NCBI RefSeq assembly: GCF_037975245.1
Contig: NC_092569.1
Coordinates: 25,796,668 to 25,860,667 of the forward strand
Length of the DNA stretch: 64,000 bases
Origin: Apostichopus japonicus
Taxonomy: Eukaryota; Echinodermata; Holothuroidea; Aspidochirotida; Stichopodidae
Direction of reading: 5' to 3'
Shown here: positions 36,201-45,850 of the stretch, one piece after another
How the letters are laid out: every line of letters starts with the position of its first letter
How positions within the stretch are numbered: the first letter of the stretch is position 1
The notes under the pieces: model-generated
What the model was told of the DNA's origin: nothing
Databases searched by the model: none
What the model saw: only the letters and a program-made list of their open reading frames with translations
Made by a program: the position numbers and the translations under genes

Positions 36201-37642
36201 TTCCCACAAATGTGTTACCTTATAACACGGGCATAATCAGTGCCTTCATGAGTGTTAAGTCTGTGAATCTTTCCCCAAGGTTCTTATTTTTCCTCTTTAC
36301 AGATGATGAAGTATGCAACATTGCACTGCAGTGTATTCCATGCATTCTACCTGTTGGGTCACAGAAGATAAAGGGCAAAGGAAAACGGGCTACAATTGAA
36401 GATGCCCTCACTTCATTTGTAGATTTGCAAAAGGTGAGCTGAAAGCTAAATTTGAAGTAGAAAAATTCCTTTTATAAGATCATCGTCGGTTACAGGTTCA
36501 TCTAGGAAAATTGACAGACGATAAAATTATGGATGAAACAGGCAAAGAGCTTGCCTTCTCTTCGCGAGCAGTGTACATCGATTGGTGAGACAAGACATTC
36601 ATCAGATACAATCCTACCCTGCTCCTAGAACCACCATTTTATGTTCCCATCTGAAAGACATGAACGATGCATTCAGCCACTTTCCCAAGGGGAATGGTGG
36701 AAGGGGACTATCAAAGCATCGGTCACTAATGCTCTGCAGCTGTGCCAATCAAATGCCTGAAGAACCTCACCAGCCCCAGAAATTGTGGAACCATAACCCA
36801 CTACCACTGCACCAGGTTGCATTGTACAAACCCTTAACCAAATTTATTACAGGTAGAGTTGTAACAATGATTTCTTCATTCCAGTATACACATGATATAT
36901 GAATACATATAAATGTGAATGCAGAATATGTTGAATGTGCAGTAGAAGAGTGTACAATCTAATTCACACAGATTGGATAGGACATTGTGGTATTCCAGGC
37001 AGTATGGTGTGATAGTATAAGTGTCTTGTTAACTTCTGAACACTGTGTTCATCCATAATCAATTGTCAAGGGTTCCTAGATGAGCCTCAAAATAACTTAC
37101 AGAGACCCGACAATTCCTACCTGGCACCTCTAAAACCCACTATGAAATTGTGGCACTATTCATCACTGAAGTTGTGAAATGCTAAATACTGCACATCCTT
37201 GATCAAAACAAAGATTGCTTCTATCAACCTGCCTTCTGGGGAGTACTGCAATATATGATCCTTTCTATATGGAAGGCAGCATTTGAATAAAGCTAACAAG
37301 TTTGCTTCCATAACCTTTGCTTTTTCATTTCAGATTGGAACCAATATTCCACACTACCTTGAAGGGGTGAAACAAAAGCAACCATTCGTTCTAGCTATTG
37401 GAAGCAGCAGGGTTAGCCCGGAACAAACGTACATAATCATAGAGAGAGAAGCCATTCCACAGGAGTCGCTGCTTAATGCCATTGATTTATGTTTTAAATG
37501 TTTTCATGTTTTTGATATGAATTATCAATGGCAATCATACAACACCTGGCAGTTCCTCCAGACTGTTGTATACAACTTACCTGGGAAAATGTCATCTTCA
37601 GTTGTGTCATTGAAGACATATTTGAAAGTCGGAAGGAAGTAG
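27181..37642 (+). CDS. SAM-domain accessory gene of the CACTA transposon (multi-exon, one gap unresolved)
   Basis: Exons 27181-27247, 30229-30368, 34146-34274, 34531-34670, 34821-34905, 34970-35048, then after an unresolved gap 35534-35690, 36303-36433 and 37334-37642 (stop). Phases agree within each block. The first two exons encode a SAM domain (KLEEWGLMEWANSFQ, then LLEMETLKELIPPLGPRM). The last exons encode a tail with IGTNIPHYLEGVKQKQPFVL. Similar SAM-domain proteins accompany EnSpm-type transposases in animals, from general knowledge. The 34970-35048 exon ends in phase 1 but 35534 needs phase 0, so an exon is missing or the gene is damaged there. Confidence 0.55.
27300..28340 (+). repeat. 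TAGGCCTA-rich DNA inside the SAM gene intron
   Basis: The palindromic motif TAGGCCTA and overlapping CCTAGGCC/GGCCTAGG recur dozens of times with irregular spacing, mixed with AT-rich sequence. No ORF of note. Such motif clustering is common in echinoderm genomes, as a general impression. Confidence 0.7.
28341..30220 (+). other. Intronic DNA of the CACTA element, no gene; retroposon-tail-like motif near 29300
   Basis: AT-rich DNA. At about 29301-29350 the sequence GTAAAGCGCTTTAGAGCA then AAGGCGCTATATAAAT followed by (TAA)n resembles the 3' tails of widespread animal retroposons. Otherwise nothing is recognised. Confidence 0.45.
30229..30368 (+). CDS. SAM gene exon 2
   Basis: The acceptor GGTTTTCAG ends at 30228. 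The codon completed across the junction is Glu. It encodes ENFIDKEIFVLLEMETLKEL and PPLGPRMKAAKKIKEL, the second half of a SAM domain, and ends at GTG|GTATGT in phase 0. Confidence 0.65.
30421..32926 (+). pseudogene. CACTA/EnSpm transposase, zinc-finger plus DDE-like, one frameshift
   Basis: Two overlapping frames, 30421-32256 (611 codons) and 32210-32926, are one transposase split by a single shift near 32200-32212. The N-terminus has two C2H2-like fingers (CFRCGHLILGHSKALIWHF, and C-x4-C with H..H near residues 40-65). Candidate catalytic acids are D305/D306 in YIDDFE, D399 in TGDNLG and E488 in HDLLEGV, followed or preceded by a CRFC motif. The second frame carries LKPKHHHMIHYP and MRFEAKHNFSRRL, conserved in animal EnSpm transposases. 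An in-frame TAA at 30406 supports the ATG at 30421. The gene lies wholly inside the SAM gene's 30369-34145 intron on the same strand. Confidence 0.8.
32927..34130 (+). other. Region between transposase and SAM exon 3, no assigned gene
   Basis: Small ORFs at 33096-33347 and 33630-33920 have no recognisable motif and no splice context. They may be decayed coding sequence of the element or of another insertion. Confidence 0.35.
34146..34905 (+). CDS. SAM gene exons 3-5 (34146-34274, 34531-34670, 34821-34905)
   Basis: Three small exons with clean borders: TTTTTGCAG / GTAAGT, CTTTTCAAAG / GTATGT and TATATTTCAG / GTTAGT. Phases 0-0, 0-2 and 2-0. They encode a Ser/Thr/Pro-rich linker ending PKRPKLHF, then DIRKILNDNNGGDIIESEMD and YRIQAVRMFVSHLIEQFGD, then RPTSHVKEALARSIVNEFPK. 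This is the helical region typical of SAM-domain transposon proteins. Confidence 0.6.
34970..35048 (+). CDS. SAM gene exon 6, probable
   Basis: The acceptor TACCTTCAG ends at 34969 and the donor GTCG|GTGAGC is at 35049. Phase 0 in, phase 1 out. It encodes IKDRARINGLCQYSKDTPSG. Weaker than the neighbours because the next phase-compatible exon is not clear. Confidence 0.4.
35534..36433 (+). CDS. SAM gene late exons (35534-35690 and 36303-36433)
   Basis: The first runs from TTTTTCAG to CAG|GTAACT, phase 0 to 1, encoding INLDFEVIKPKCGDKLFLLW and WSRHLGIVQDSSQLS. The second runs from CTTTACAG to AAG|GTGAGC, phase 1 to 0, encoding DDEVCNIALQCIPCILPVG. They are phase-compatible with each other and with the last exon. 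Confidence 0.55.
37334..37642 (+). CDS. SAM gene terminal exon
   Basis: Starts after CATTTCAG in phase 0 and runs 102 codons to TAG. It encodes IGTNIPHYLEGVKQKQPFVL, TYIIIEREAIPQESLLNAID and a C-terminal LKTYLKVGRK. Joined to exon 36303-36433 it reads VDLQK-IGTNIP without a break. Confidence 0.6.
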   Translation: MGTNIPHYLEGVKQKQPFVLAIGSSRVSPEQTYIIIEREAIPQESLLNAIDLCFKCFHVFDMNYQWQSYNTWQFLQTVVYNLPGKMSSSVVSLKTYLKVGRK

Positions 37643-38774
37643 GGCTGAAAATTTTCAGACCTATTCGCACAGTGCAACACTAGAATTAACTTGGCGATCG
37701 ATTCAACTGTCCATTACAACTCCTTTTTACATGACAGTTGAAAGAATTTGGACACAATTTTGTTCAATGCCGAGCAATCTTTATTATCATCTGAAGTTGT
37801 GTGATTTTAGTTGAAATCTCAACTGTTAGTTGAATCACGTTTATGGGACCAAGGCATACTTGCCTCATATACAAAGCAAAGATATGCTTGTATTCTAAGA
37901 AGAATTGGCAAAACGTTTTCAGCCTGTATGATCATATTTGTTTTCATCTCATAAATTCCAGTTCCAAAGTTGCAGCTCACAAATATTTTGCTGTCATGAA
38001 ATTTTAGAAGCAAATTATATGGATTGTCCCAGTCCCAGTTATCTGCTCTAAATAAATTGCTTGGACTATTTTCAATTGAACGGCTCTTGGAATACAGAAA
38101 TATGTGTATCCATTCTACACATATTTACATATACAATATTTACCTGTGCTGGGTTATGTACAACAGCAGTATAAATATTACACATAATATATGGACTCAT
38201 TACTTAAAGGCTTGCCGCCGTTTAATGAAATCCATGGATAAGTGTTAAAAAGGGGGGGGAGGGGAATCTTCTTTACGAGGCCTAATTTAGTGAACATTTT
38301 CAAGACTGACCATCCAGCACCCCATCTTTTAAAAATTGGCAACCATGTTTTGGTTGTCATTTTCTTCTTTTGTTATTACATCGTAAGTAAGGCAAATACT
38401 TCCCCATGCGAGCTAGTCTATGCTCTAGCTGATAAATATCATTATGAAGACACACACATGTCTAGCTAGAAAGTGTTCGTTCATTCATTCAGCAAATTGT
38501 ATTTTATCCATACAAGTCTAATAAAATGTTGAAATTGTTTATGTAAAAATTGCACTGGGGTAAAAAACATTTTTGATTAATTGGTAACGCTTCAAACAAT
38601 TCCTTCCTTTAGATCTTGTGCTATGGTACCATATTAATGAAACATTCAGTTTTGTTGCAATTTTACATTAGTTTTTAGCAGTTTTTCAGCAGTTCACTTT
38701 CTTTGAAGGAGTTACATCAATAAATTGCATTGTCAAATGAAGCCTTTTGTATTTATGTATTTTTTCCTATAAGA

Positions 38775-38997
38775 GTCAAGCTGACCCAAATGTGGTTGAT
38801 TTCCATCATAACCCTTGCCGGGGTCAATATTTACCAATATTTCTGGGTCAAATTTACAACCCATAAATTGGGTCACTTATTCTGACCTAATTTTCTGGGT
38901 CAGTTTGACCCAAATGTGTTAGGTTCCCTCCTGACTTTCATTTGGGTCAAAAAGTGACCCAATTTGGGTCAATTTTAACCCAAGTGTTTTTAGAGTG
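38775..38997 (+). repeat. Right terminal/sub-terminal repeats of the 12-kb CACTA element
   Basis: A dense series of GGGTCA/TGACCC motifs (about ten) ends in AACCCAAGTGTTTTTAGAGT. The right side is more motif-rich than the left. Confidence 0.8.
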
Positions 38998-40940
38998 TAT
39001 CTTGTACGCTTTAGATGAGCTGTCCGCAAAGGTTTAGGCCCGACGCACAAAGTCCATGATGGATGAGCCACGACCAACCATATCACCCTTTTATATGGGA
39101 TGTTCTTAATGCATAAAAGCTAGCTTGCACTATAGGGAACTAATGTTAAGAAAATTTAATATTTATCCGGGAGGCAAGATCCGAAGATGTGGATACACTT
39201 TCCGACGTCTGGAAAAACTTCCGTGGCCCATCAAACTCTCTTCTTGTTTTTTTTAAACTAATATTCGTGCCGTTGATTTAGACCACTATACAGATAGTGC
39301 AAGCGGATGCATTAATAACTGCATGATTATTGCCAGATGCTAACTAGTGGACAATCTGATCTTTTCGCAGGCCTGTTTGCAATTAAGGTCATGCTTTCAC
39401 TATAAAAACAAATATATTCAAAATTTAAACAAAGAATCCATATCCAGGAGTTCCTAAAAGAGGAAGTTATGCAAATATTTAATATTTCGGGAGTTACGGT
39501 ATGTTTTACAGCCAATAAGATTTACAATTTTTTCAGCTTGCAGTTCACAGAATATTTTACAAAATTTTACAAAACAAAAATTGATAAAAAAAAAAAACAA
39601 AGAAACCTGAACGCCGAGGTTTGGTACGCAAAGTGAAAAAGTTCAAAGAGTTCACGGGATGCATTAGCTGACCCAAGATGAAAGGTTCAATAAGTAAATT
39701 AACATTTACTGCAATAGTTACGCCTAGTAGGGATGTGTAGACTTAATTGAGATGGATGTACAACGCTTTCACTTAGAACTTAAGCGTATATTATATACAA
39801 TCAAAATAAACTACGCTTGATAAATCCACTACAATTACACATTTCTGATATTGACAAATTTTGATGTTTAGTTATTCATTTAGTTTTTTTTTTCCTTGTC
39901 GGTTATGCACGGTTCCTTTCATACTGTGAACAATAGCGGGCAAGAGACCAGTGTTTTGGGGACTAGCCCTGTTACCGCTAAGGTGACAGTTTTATCCCAC
40001 ACGGAAGTGGTAACAACTATTCGAACTTATTAAGTAAACACATGCACAAAATTAGTGCACTAACTTTTAGCTCAGCGGAACGCTTGCAGCTGAACTATAG
40101 CGATCGTGCGATTCTGTCGAAATTCTGTTACTATTTTTGCCACCGTGTTTGATTGAATGCCATTTCGTAATTTTTTCATTCGAATTGGCTGAAATTCCTC
40201 AGTGGTTAAGTCTTTATACATGCGATATTTTATAAATTTGAAGGTCATATGCGGTCGCGAGAGGTCATTTCTAGAGCGTTTGTCCAAATTTGCTGAAAGG
40301 TGTGATGTAACGTTTGAATAGTAGTGAACCAAAGTTGCTCAGGGAAAATAATTTGGTTGTCATGTGAGGGCCCAAAACAGGGCCTTCTGTAAAGTTTGCA
40401 GTTATGACGTAGGACACAGATGATATGCAATGATATTGAAATTTGATTTTCAACTTATTTCTTAATTTTCCGTTATTTTGGGAAATAATTCCACCCGTGG
40501 GAGACTTGATCTAGTGAAATATTTACTTGTTATTCAGGCTTGCTATGCAGTTCTAGTTCATTCTCTGTAAAAAGGACTACTTGGCAGATATGCATAAAAT
40601 GAACTTTCCAACTTTTTGTGTGAAATATACGACATGTGAGAATGACCGATTTCAGCTCTTTAACGTTCTGTGTGTGCACGGCGATTGTAAACAAACTGCA
40701 GGTCGTACTATTATTAAGTGGGTGCAACTTTCGTGAGCAATTTTGGGATAGCGTGATAGTGTGCTAAATAATATGTCTAAACCAATTCCAAAGATATGCA
40801 AAGCTTCGGTTAATTTTGAACGGGTATAACTTCGTTGCAATGAATGGATGCAGACATTTTGGTAACCTCGAAGTGAAAGTTTCTATGGTGATGACGTATC
40901 GTTTCCGACCAATCATGAGCGACTATTTACACACAATTGC
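38998..40940 (+). other. AT-rich stretch right of the CACTA element, no gene recognised
   Basis: No ORF above 90 codons with coding character and no obvious repeat structure apart from short A/T runs. Confidence 0.5.
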
Positions 40941-40960
40941 GACCTGTTTGGGAACAAAAT

Positions 40961-41055
40961 CGCAACCCGGCCGGGTATCGAACCCGGAACCTCCCGATTG
41001 CTAAACCTCGTTGCTTCAAATCGCACCGCCTTTATCCTCTCGGCTACAGCAACGG
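40961..41055 (-). mobile_element. tRNA-like sequence (tRNA-derived SINE head or tRNA pseudogene), minus strand
   Basis: The minus strand reads an A-box-like GTAGCCGAGAGGATAAAGGC and a B-box GGTTCGATACCCGG with a perfect CCGGG/CCCGG T-arm. The A-box resembles Leu/Ser tRNAs. The acceptor halves do not pair well, so a working tRNA gene is unlikely. Confidence 0.5.
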
Positions 41056-41237
41056 TATACAATTCAAACGGTACTTATACTTTCGATGACTGATAACACG
41101 TCTTTGATATGTTATTCTTTGTCTGAGAGGTCAGTAATCTCCACATACACACACAGGTAGTGGTATCTCGTATCAACGAGGTATTGGCGTCCACTATAGA
41201 CACACATATAAATACAACAACGACTTAGAACGGAAGT

Positions 41238-41430
41238 ATGAAACATGGTATTAATTTCCGGTTGTCCTTGGTCATAATTACTCTGGCTATTATCGTCATC
41301 ATAATTAGATCAGTAAAAAGTACTTTAGCTTTGTATGTGGATCGAGTAGAAAGAACCCCAGAAAACCAGTCGGTTTCAACGGCCTTTGGTACACACCCTC
41401 CCTCTCTTGTAGTAAGTCCTGGATACGCCC
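41238..41430 (+). CDS. Possible first exon of a type II membrane protein
   Basis: The ATG at 41238 starts MKHGINFRL followed by a strong hydrophobic segment (SLVIITLAIIVIII) about ten residues in, the layout of a signal anchor. Then comes a polar stem with NQS. The exon could end at GCCC|GTAAGA (41431, phase 1) or at GTA|GTAAGT (41412, phase 0). With the first choice, a candidate exon 42712-42761 joins in phase (AEIIQTKVPDIVNESK). Similar starts occur in NXPE, glycosyltransferase and sulfotransferase genes. No catalytic exon was found. Confidence 0.35.
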
Positions 41431-41734
41431 GTAAGATAACTGGATCCAACTGTTATGGTACTCGTTCATTATCTCAGTATCTTTCTCATTTTTATGATAT
41501 GATTTTTATTTTAAAAAGGACTGTTACTAGTCAAGTTGAAGTTCAATGTTTACAGTTTTCTACACGAGTCTGGGCTGATCTTAATTGCCATAAATAAAGA
41601 GATCGTTTGTATGAAATCATGACGCGAAAACATGCAGAATTTCAACAACAAAAATAGATTAAAGGGACGTGTGTGTAGTATTTTGGTATATTGCTCTCTT
41701 CTTTTGAGAGGGAAAAAATATGTATATATATTAT

Positions 41735-41790
41735 ATAAGGGAGGCCCGGGTTCGAATCCCGGTGGAGGCTGGAGGTTTTTTCACTGTTCT

Positions 41791-41863
<73 letters not shown>
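41735..41863 (+). mobile_element. 5'-truncated tRNA-SINE copy with (AT)n tail
   Basis: GAGGCCCGGGTTCGAATCCC then GGTGGAGGCTGGA and GTTCTGGAT match the minus-strand SINE at 24404-24537. The head is cut inside the tRNA-like part. The (AT)n tract at 41793-41863 starts exactly at the body end, so it is probably the expanded SINE tail. Confidence 0.75.
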
Positions 41864-41866
<3 letters not shown>

Positions 41867-43660
41867 GATTAAGGAAGATAAAAGAATAATATTTGTCGGA
41901 AACACAACCTTTTGGGATCCATAAAGCAATATACCAAGGTCGTCTGCACACTTAGCTTAATACGTTCATACGGTCACGGGTTTTCGTATTCTGTGTTCCC
42001 GAAAATTTGTATATCTGGAAAACGTATATTAGTTATATATCTGTTTTCCTATTTCAATAATCTGTCAGATCTAATATACATTGTCATCAATATTCCGATT
42101 TTCCCCTCTTTTCTTTTTGATAAATTCGGGGGGGCGTTACTCCGTTCCCCGTTTCTAAACAATCAGCACCAAAGGATAAACTAAAAGGGTAGTCCCTCTC
42201 ACGAATCGAAGCTGCTTCTGACTCAATTAGTCAGAGAATGTGTTGTCGCATACCATATGGTTTGAACAGGTTTTTCATTGTCCTTTTGCAACTATCCTTC
42301 GTCAGTGTCTAAGCTGTGGATTCGTACTATTTAGCGATTTCTTTATGGAATGCGAAGTATCCTGTAGCAAAGGAACGGGAGTATGCTATGGCATTTGGAT
42401 AAGGTACTCTAATAAGAGAGACTATATCATCTCGGCATTCCTTTAAGTTATCATTTTCTGGATTAGGGAGTGTCGCTTTCTCTCCTGAGTGCCCCTGTCT
42501 TGTTTGGAGCTTTACCAATGTGTGGCATATTTAACAATCTTTGAGAGTGGTGTTTGTTGTTTTAATGGTCTTCTTGTACACTGTTACTGTTGCGTACCGG
42601 TGATGTCCTATACAGTTGCTATTATACTCGTGCAAAAGTTTTCCACAGATGCGTTATGACATTTAATCAATCCTGCTGTCGGCATATTAATTGATTTATT
42701 CCAGTGAAAAGATGCAGAAATTATTCAAACGAAGGTTCCAGACATTGTTAACGAGTCTAAAGTAAGTTTGCATTTTTTTTAATCTGTTTTGCGCCCCCCC
42801 CCCCTCTCTCCCTCCTACTTCCTTTTCTCATTAAAAAGCATTTGCGTTGGGTTATAGAGTTTGTTAATTGGAACAAGAAAGATGTAGGCCAATATTTACA
42901 TATGAAAGAATACCTCTTATAATATGGGATCGTATATATGGTTTAATGGTTAAGTGTTATATTATTTACAGAGAAGCGGAATAGGGTTTAATCTAAGGCT
43001 GGTGTGGGGGTGTTTGCCCAGACTACACGAGTTACAGGGCCAGCGGGACAGGTGAATTGATTTGATTTAAAGGGAAACCAAAACATCCCGACAAAATGGC
43101 TCTTCTTTACAATCTTGACCACTAATTAACTAGCATTATTTGAGTGCGGTCAACAAAACGACACTTTCCTCAGTCAACAAAATAATACTTTTTAATGACA
43201 TTGAATTTTCACCAAAACTGGGGCGGGAAGGCGAAACGTTATTCCAGTACCCCAGCCCCGCCAAACCCTGGTCCTGTAGTGAACATTCTCTTTCCTGTAA
43301 ATTTTCTGTACTGTTTTTCATCAAAGTTGTCTTAAACCAAACTATTTACTGGCCATCGGAGAACATGGGCAGTATTGGGCTTCGCCTGAAAATCACGTGA
43401 CATATTCTGTCGTTCATGGTTTCTCGACGTGCATTGTATATTTAGTGCTGCAGTTGAGGTCGTTGTGCCAGGTAATCATGGGAATCCGAGAAAAAAAATG
43501 TTAGCTTTTCACAGGCATAAAATAACTATAACCATGATAAAGAGACTGTCTGTTCACTTGTCGCATTACACAGGAACGAATTATGGATTTATATTGTTCC
43601 GCCAAATCTATTATTCATGCATTCATTCATTCATTCATTTATTTGTTTCTTCACAATATA
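41864..43660 (+). other. Mostly non-coding stretch
   Basis: Contains poly-C at about 42796-42805 and short ORFs without coding character, apart from the 42712 candidate exon. Nothing else recognised. Confidence 0.4.
42712..42761 (+). CDS. Possible second exon of the 41238 gene
   Basis: A 50-nt segment between an AAAAG acceptor candidate and a strong donor AAA|GTAAGT. In phase with the 41430 end it encodes 17 residues including EIIQTKVPDIVNESK. The acceptor is non-ideal, since a better CAG at 42704 leads to stops in two of its three frames. Confidence 0.2.
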
Positions 43661-43664
43661 AATA

Positions 43665-43768
43665 TCCAACCCGTAGCTCGCTACATTTCTATTTAGGTCA
43701 GCATTTAAGTCTTTTATAAAAGACTTAAATGCTGACCTAAATAGAAATGTAGCGAGCTACGGGTTGGA
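43665..43768. repeat. 104-bp perfect palindrome (52-bp arms, no spacer)
   Basis: Bases 43665-43716 are the exact reverse complement of 43717-43768, centred on TTTA|TAAA. The arm edges read CCAACCCGTAGC and GCTACGGGTTGG. Such a structure would extrude as a cruciform or form a long hairpin RNA. Confidence 0.9.
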
Positions 43769-43836
43769 GCTATTCTAATCCCTATTTACTTTTTATTGCT
43801 GGTTGTTCTATTCATCCCTAAGTTAAAATATTCACT

Positions 43837-44035
43837 AAAAAAAAAAAAAAAAAAAAAAATTGCTGGTTGTTCTAAGTTTAAAAGTTTCTAAGTTTCTTCC
43901 TAGTTTAAAAATCACTCATGCTTATCACTATTGGAGTCCTTGGATGTATATTAGCCCTTGTATTTAATTGATCTTGTACTTTTGCCTGACGATGGAGTGG
44001 TGACCACTCCGAAATATAGCAGTATGTCGTTGTTT

Positions 44036-44121
<86 letters not shown>
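43837..44121 (+). repeat. Poly-A tract, retroposon-like tail and (AT)n microsatellite
   Basis: A run of 20+ A at 43837-43859 is followed by a repeat of TTGCTGGTTGTTCTA (also at 43797). Next is the segment CTGACGATGGAGTGG / CCACTCCGAAATAT with a 7-bp hairpin GGAGTGG/CCACTCC, and then (AT)n at about 44036-44121. The CTGANGA..hairpin..CGAAA layout is frequent near 3' ends of Penelope/LINE-type elements. Confidence 0.5.
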
Positions 44122-44127
<6 letters not shown>

Positions 44128-44289
44128 TTATAATGCATATATGCATTATGTTAATGCAATGGAGGTAAACGACAAAGGCAAATGAATTTTCATTTATATA
44201 AGTATATGCATATACATACATATATACATATTCACCCATGTTAATATAAACATGTATGCTTACTTACACTGACACACATACAATCATAT

Positions 44290-45850
44290 ACATACATATA
44301 TATTAGGGGGAATAAGAATACAATAACAAAGGGATGGCTACAGCGTACAAAATACAAATGCAAACTTAAAGTCTTAGTAGAGGTTTATAAGGGATCTAGA
44401 AAAGTTGTAACGAAAGCAGTGAACATTATGCTTAGAAGTTAAACTCTCTGGAATGGAATTCCAGGTGCTGATGGCTCGATAATGCAAGCTTGTCTTCGAA
44501 AAAGTTGGCCGATTGCCAGGAAGACAAAGACGATTGCTCTGACATATATGATAAATGTGAACTAGGGAATTCCAAACAAATAAATTTAAAAAAACATAAA
44601 GGCAAGAGATTGTTGTAGAAGCGATAGGTGAAGGTTGCAATATTAACTTTGATTATGTCATTTAATTTTAACAAGTTAAGTGACTTAAAAAGTGCACTGG
44701 TGTCTTCGCGTGGTGCAGAATACGTAATATGTCTGATAGCTCATTTATGGAGAACAAATAACTTTCTTAAAGCGGAGTTACTAGTGCCCGACCAAAAAAG
44801 ACTACAGTAGCAGAGATGGGGATAAACAAGAGTTAGACAAATAGTACGAAGAATATGTTTCGGCAATATCGGTTATCGGTTTTAAGTCTACCGATTATTC
44901 CAACACCCTTAGCAACTTGCGAACACAGGTGAGAATATGTTCATGTCAATTAAACTTTGAGTCAATAAGGACACCAATAAATTAAACACTGGTAGCAGCA
45001 GTGGCGGAGCTAGGGGTATTGGTCGGGGGGGGGGGGGCGAGAATGGTCTGTAGGGGCGCTTTCGACACTATCTAAGCGGAGCGCCACTACTGGTTGGCGC
45101 GGAGCGTACAGAAATTTTTTGAGTAAAGATACTCCCTAGATCGCCTGAAATGACCTTTTCCGAGCATTGCTAATCTGCAGATAAACGAAGAATAGGGTGT
45201 CATCGCCAAATTACACCAACAAAATGTGACAAATGTCAATAGGTAGACTGAGAGGACAACAAAAAAAGTCAATAATTGCGAATAAGTAAAAAGTGGTAAA
45301 AAGCTGAAAGGGCGCCGCAGTACATTTGAGTCCGTCAGGGGGGGGGGGGGGCATCCGCCCCCTGACTATACGGACGCTCCGCCACTGGGTAGCAGCTTGA
45401 AGTGGGTGGTTATTAATGATAATACTAAAACTGGGGTTATGAGTATGAGGCACGTTAAAGACCATATAGATTGTTTTGATGACATTAAGCGAAAGCTTAT
45501 TTGAAGCAAACCAATCAGAGTATAACACAAGTTCACTGCAAGCAGTACTCTCAAGGCGTTCTACATCTGTGTCTTTGACAAAAAAAAAACTGGTGCCGTC
45601 TGCAAACATCACTGTTGAAGAGTTAGATGAAATCGTGGTTATGTCGTTTATGTAGATGGCGTAGTGGCCCAAGAATGGAACCTTGGGGAACACCACAAGA
45701 GATTGTTTTCAAGTTAGAATTTATGTTTTTGAAAGGAGTTAATTGTTTCCTTCCTGTCAAATAACTTGTGATCCAGTCATACGTTAATCCGCGAAATCCA
45801 TATGCAAATAATTTAGTGGACATTATAGCAGATCTACTTTGTAATTTCTC
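44290..45850 (-). mobile_element. Decayed LINE reverse transcriptase, minus strand, interrupted by a hAT MITE
   Basis: The minus strand from about 45823 encodes RGLTYDWITSYLTGRKQ, then GVPQGSILGP, then after a frameshift YINDITTISSNS and FADGTSFFF. The last corresponds to the FADD catalytic box with its second Asp changed to Gly. The C-terminal part at 44640-44374 reads ICQSNRLCLPGNRPT and HYRAISTWNSIPESL, the usual LINE tail motif, to a stop at 44374. It is inactive. The clade is likely CR1/Jockey-like, by motif only. Confidence 0.75.
44999..45387. mobile_element. 389-bp hAT MITE with perfect 8-bp target duplication
   Basis: Ends CAGTGGCGGAGC and GCTCCGCCACTG are perfect 12-bp inverted repeats. 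GGTAGCAG flanks both sides (44991-44998 and 45388-45395). It contains two G-runs and no coding sequence. It splits the LINE reading frame, so it inserted after the LINE. Internal sequence resembles the element at 2881-3473. Confidence 0.9.

Larger units (their letters stand above)
26875..38997 (+). mobile_element. ~12.1-kb CACTA/EnSpm-type DNA transposon with SAM accessory gene and transposase
   Basis: The left end CACTCTTAAAACACCTGGGT matches the reverse complement of the right end (CACTCTAAAAACACTTGGGT) at 17 or more of 20 positions. Sub-terminal regions at both ends carry repeated TGACCCAA/TTGGGTCA motifs, a CACTA-element habit. TA lies immediately outside both ends, while a 3-bp duplication would be imperfect (CTA/TAT). 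Inside are a SAM-domain gene and a transposase whose motifs match animal EnSpm proteins. Superfamily assignment rests on terminal sequence plus transposase motifs. Confidence 0.8.

Noticed and set aside
43975-44035. Complete hammerhead ribozyme (CTGACGA, 7-bp hairpin, CGAAA)
   Set aside because: Core boxes and a stem II-like hairpin are present, but there is an extra T before the hairpin and I could not pair convincing stems I and III. Kept only as a retroelement-tail motif.
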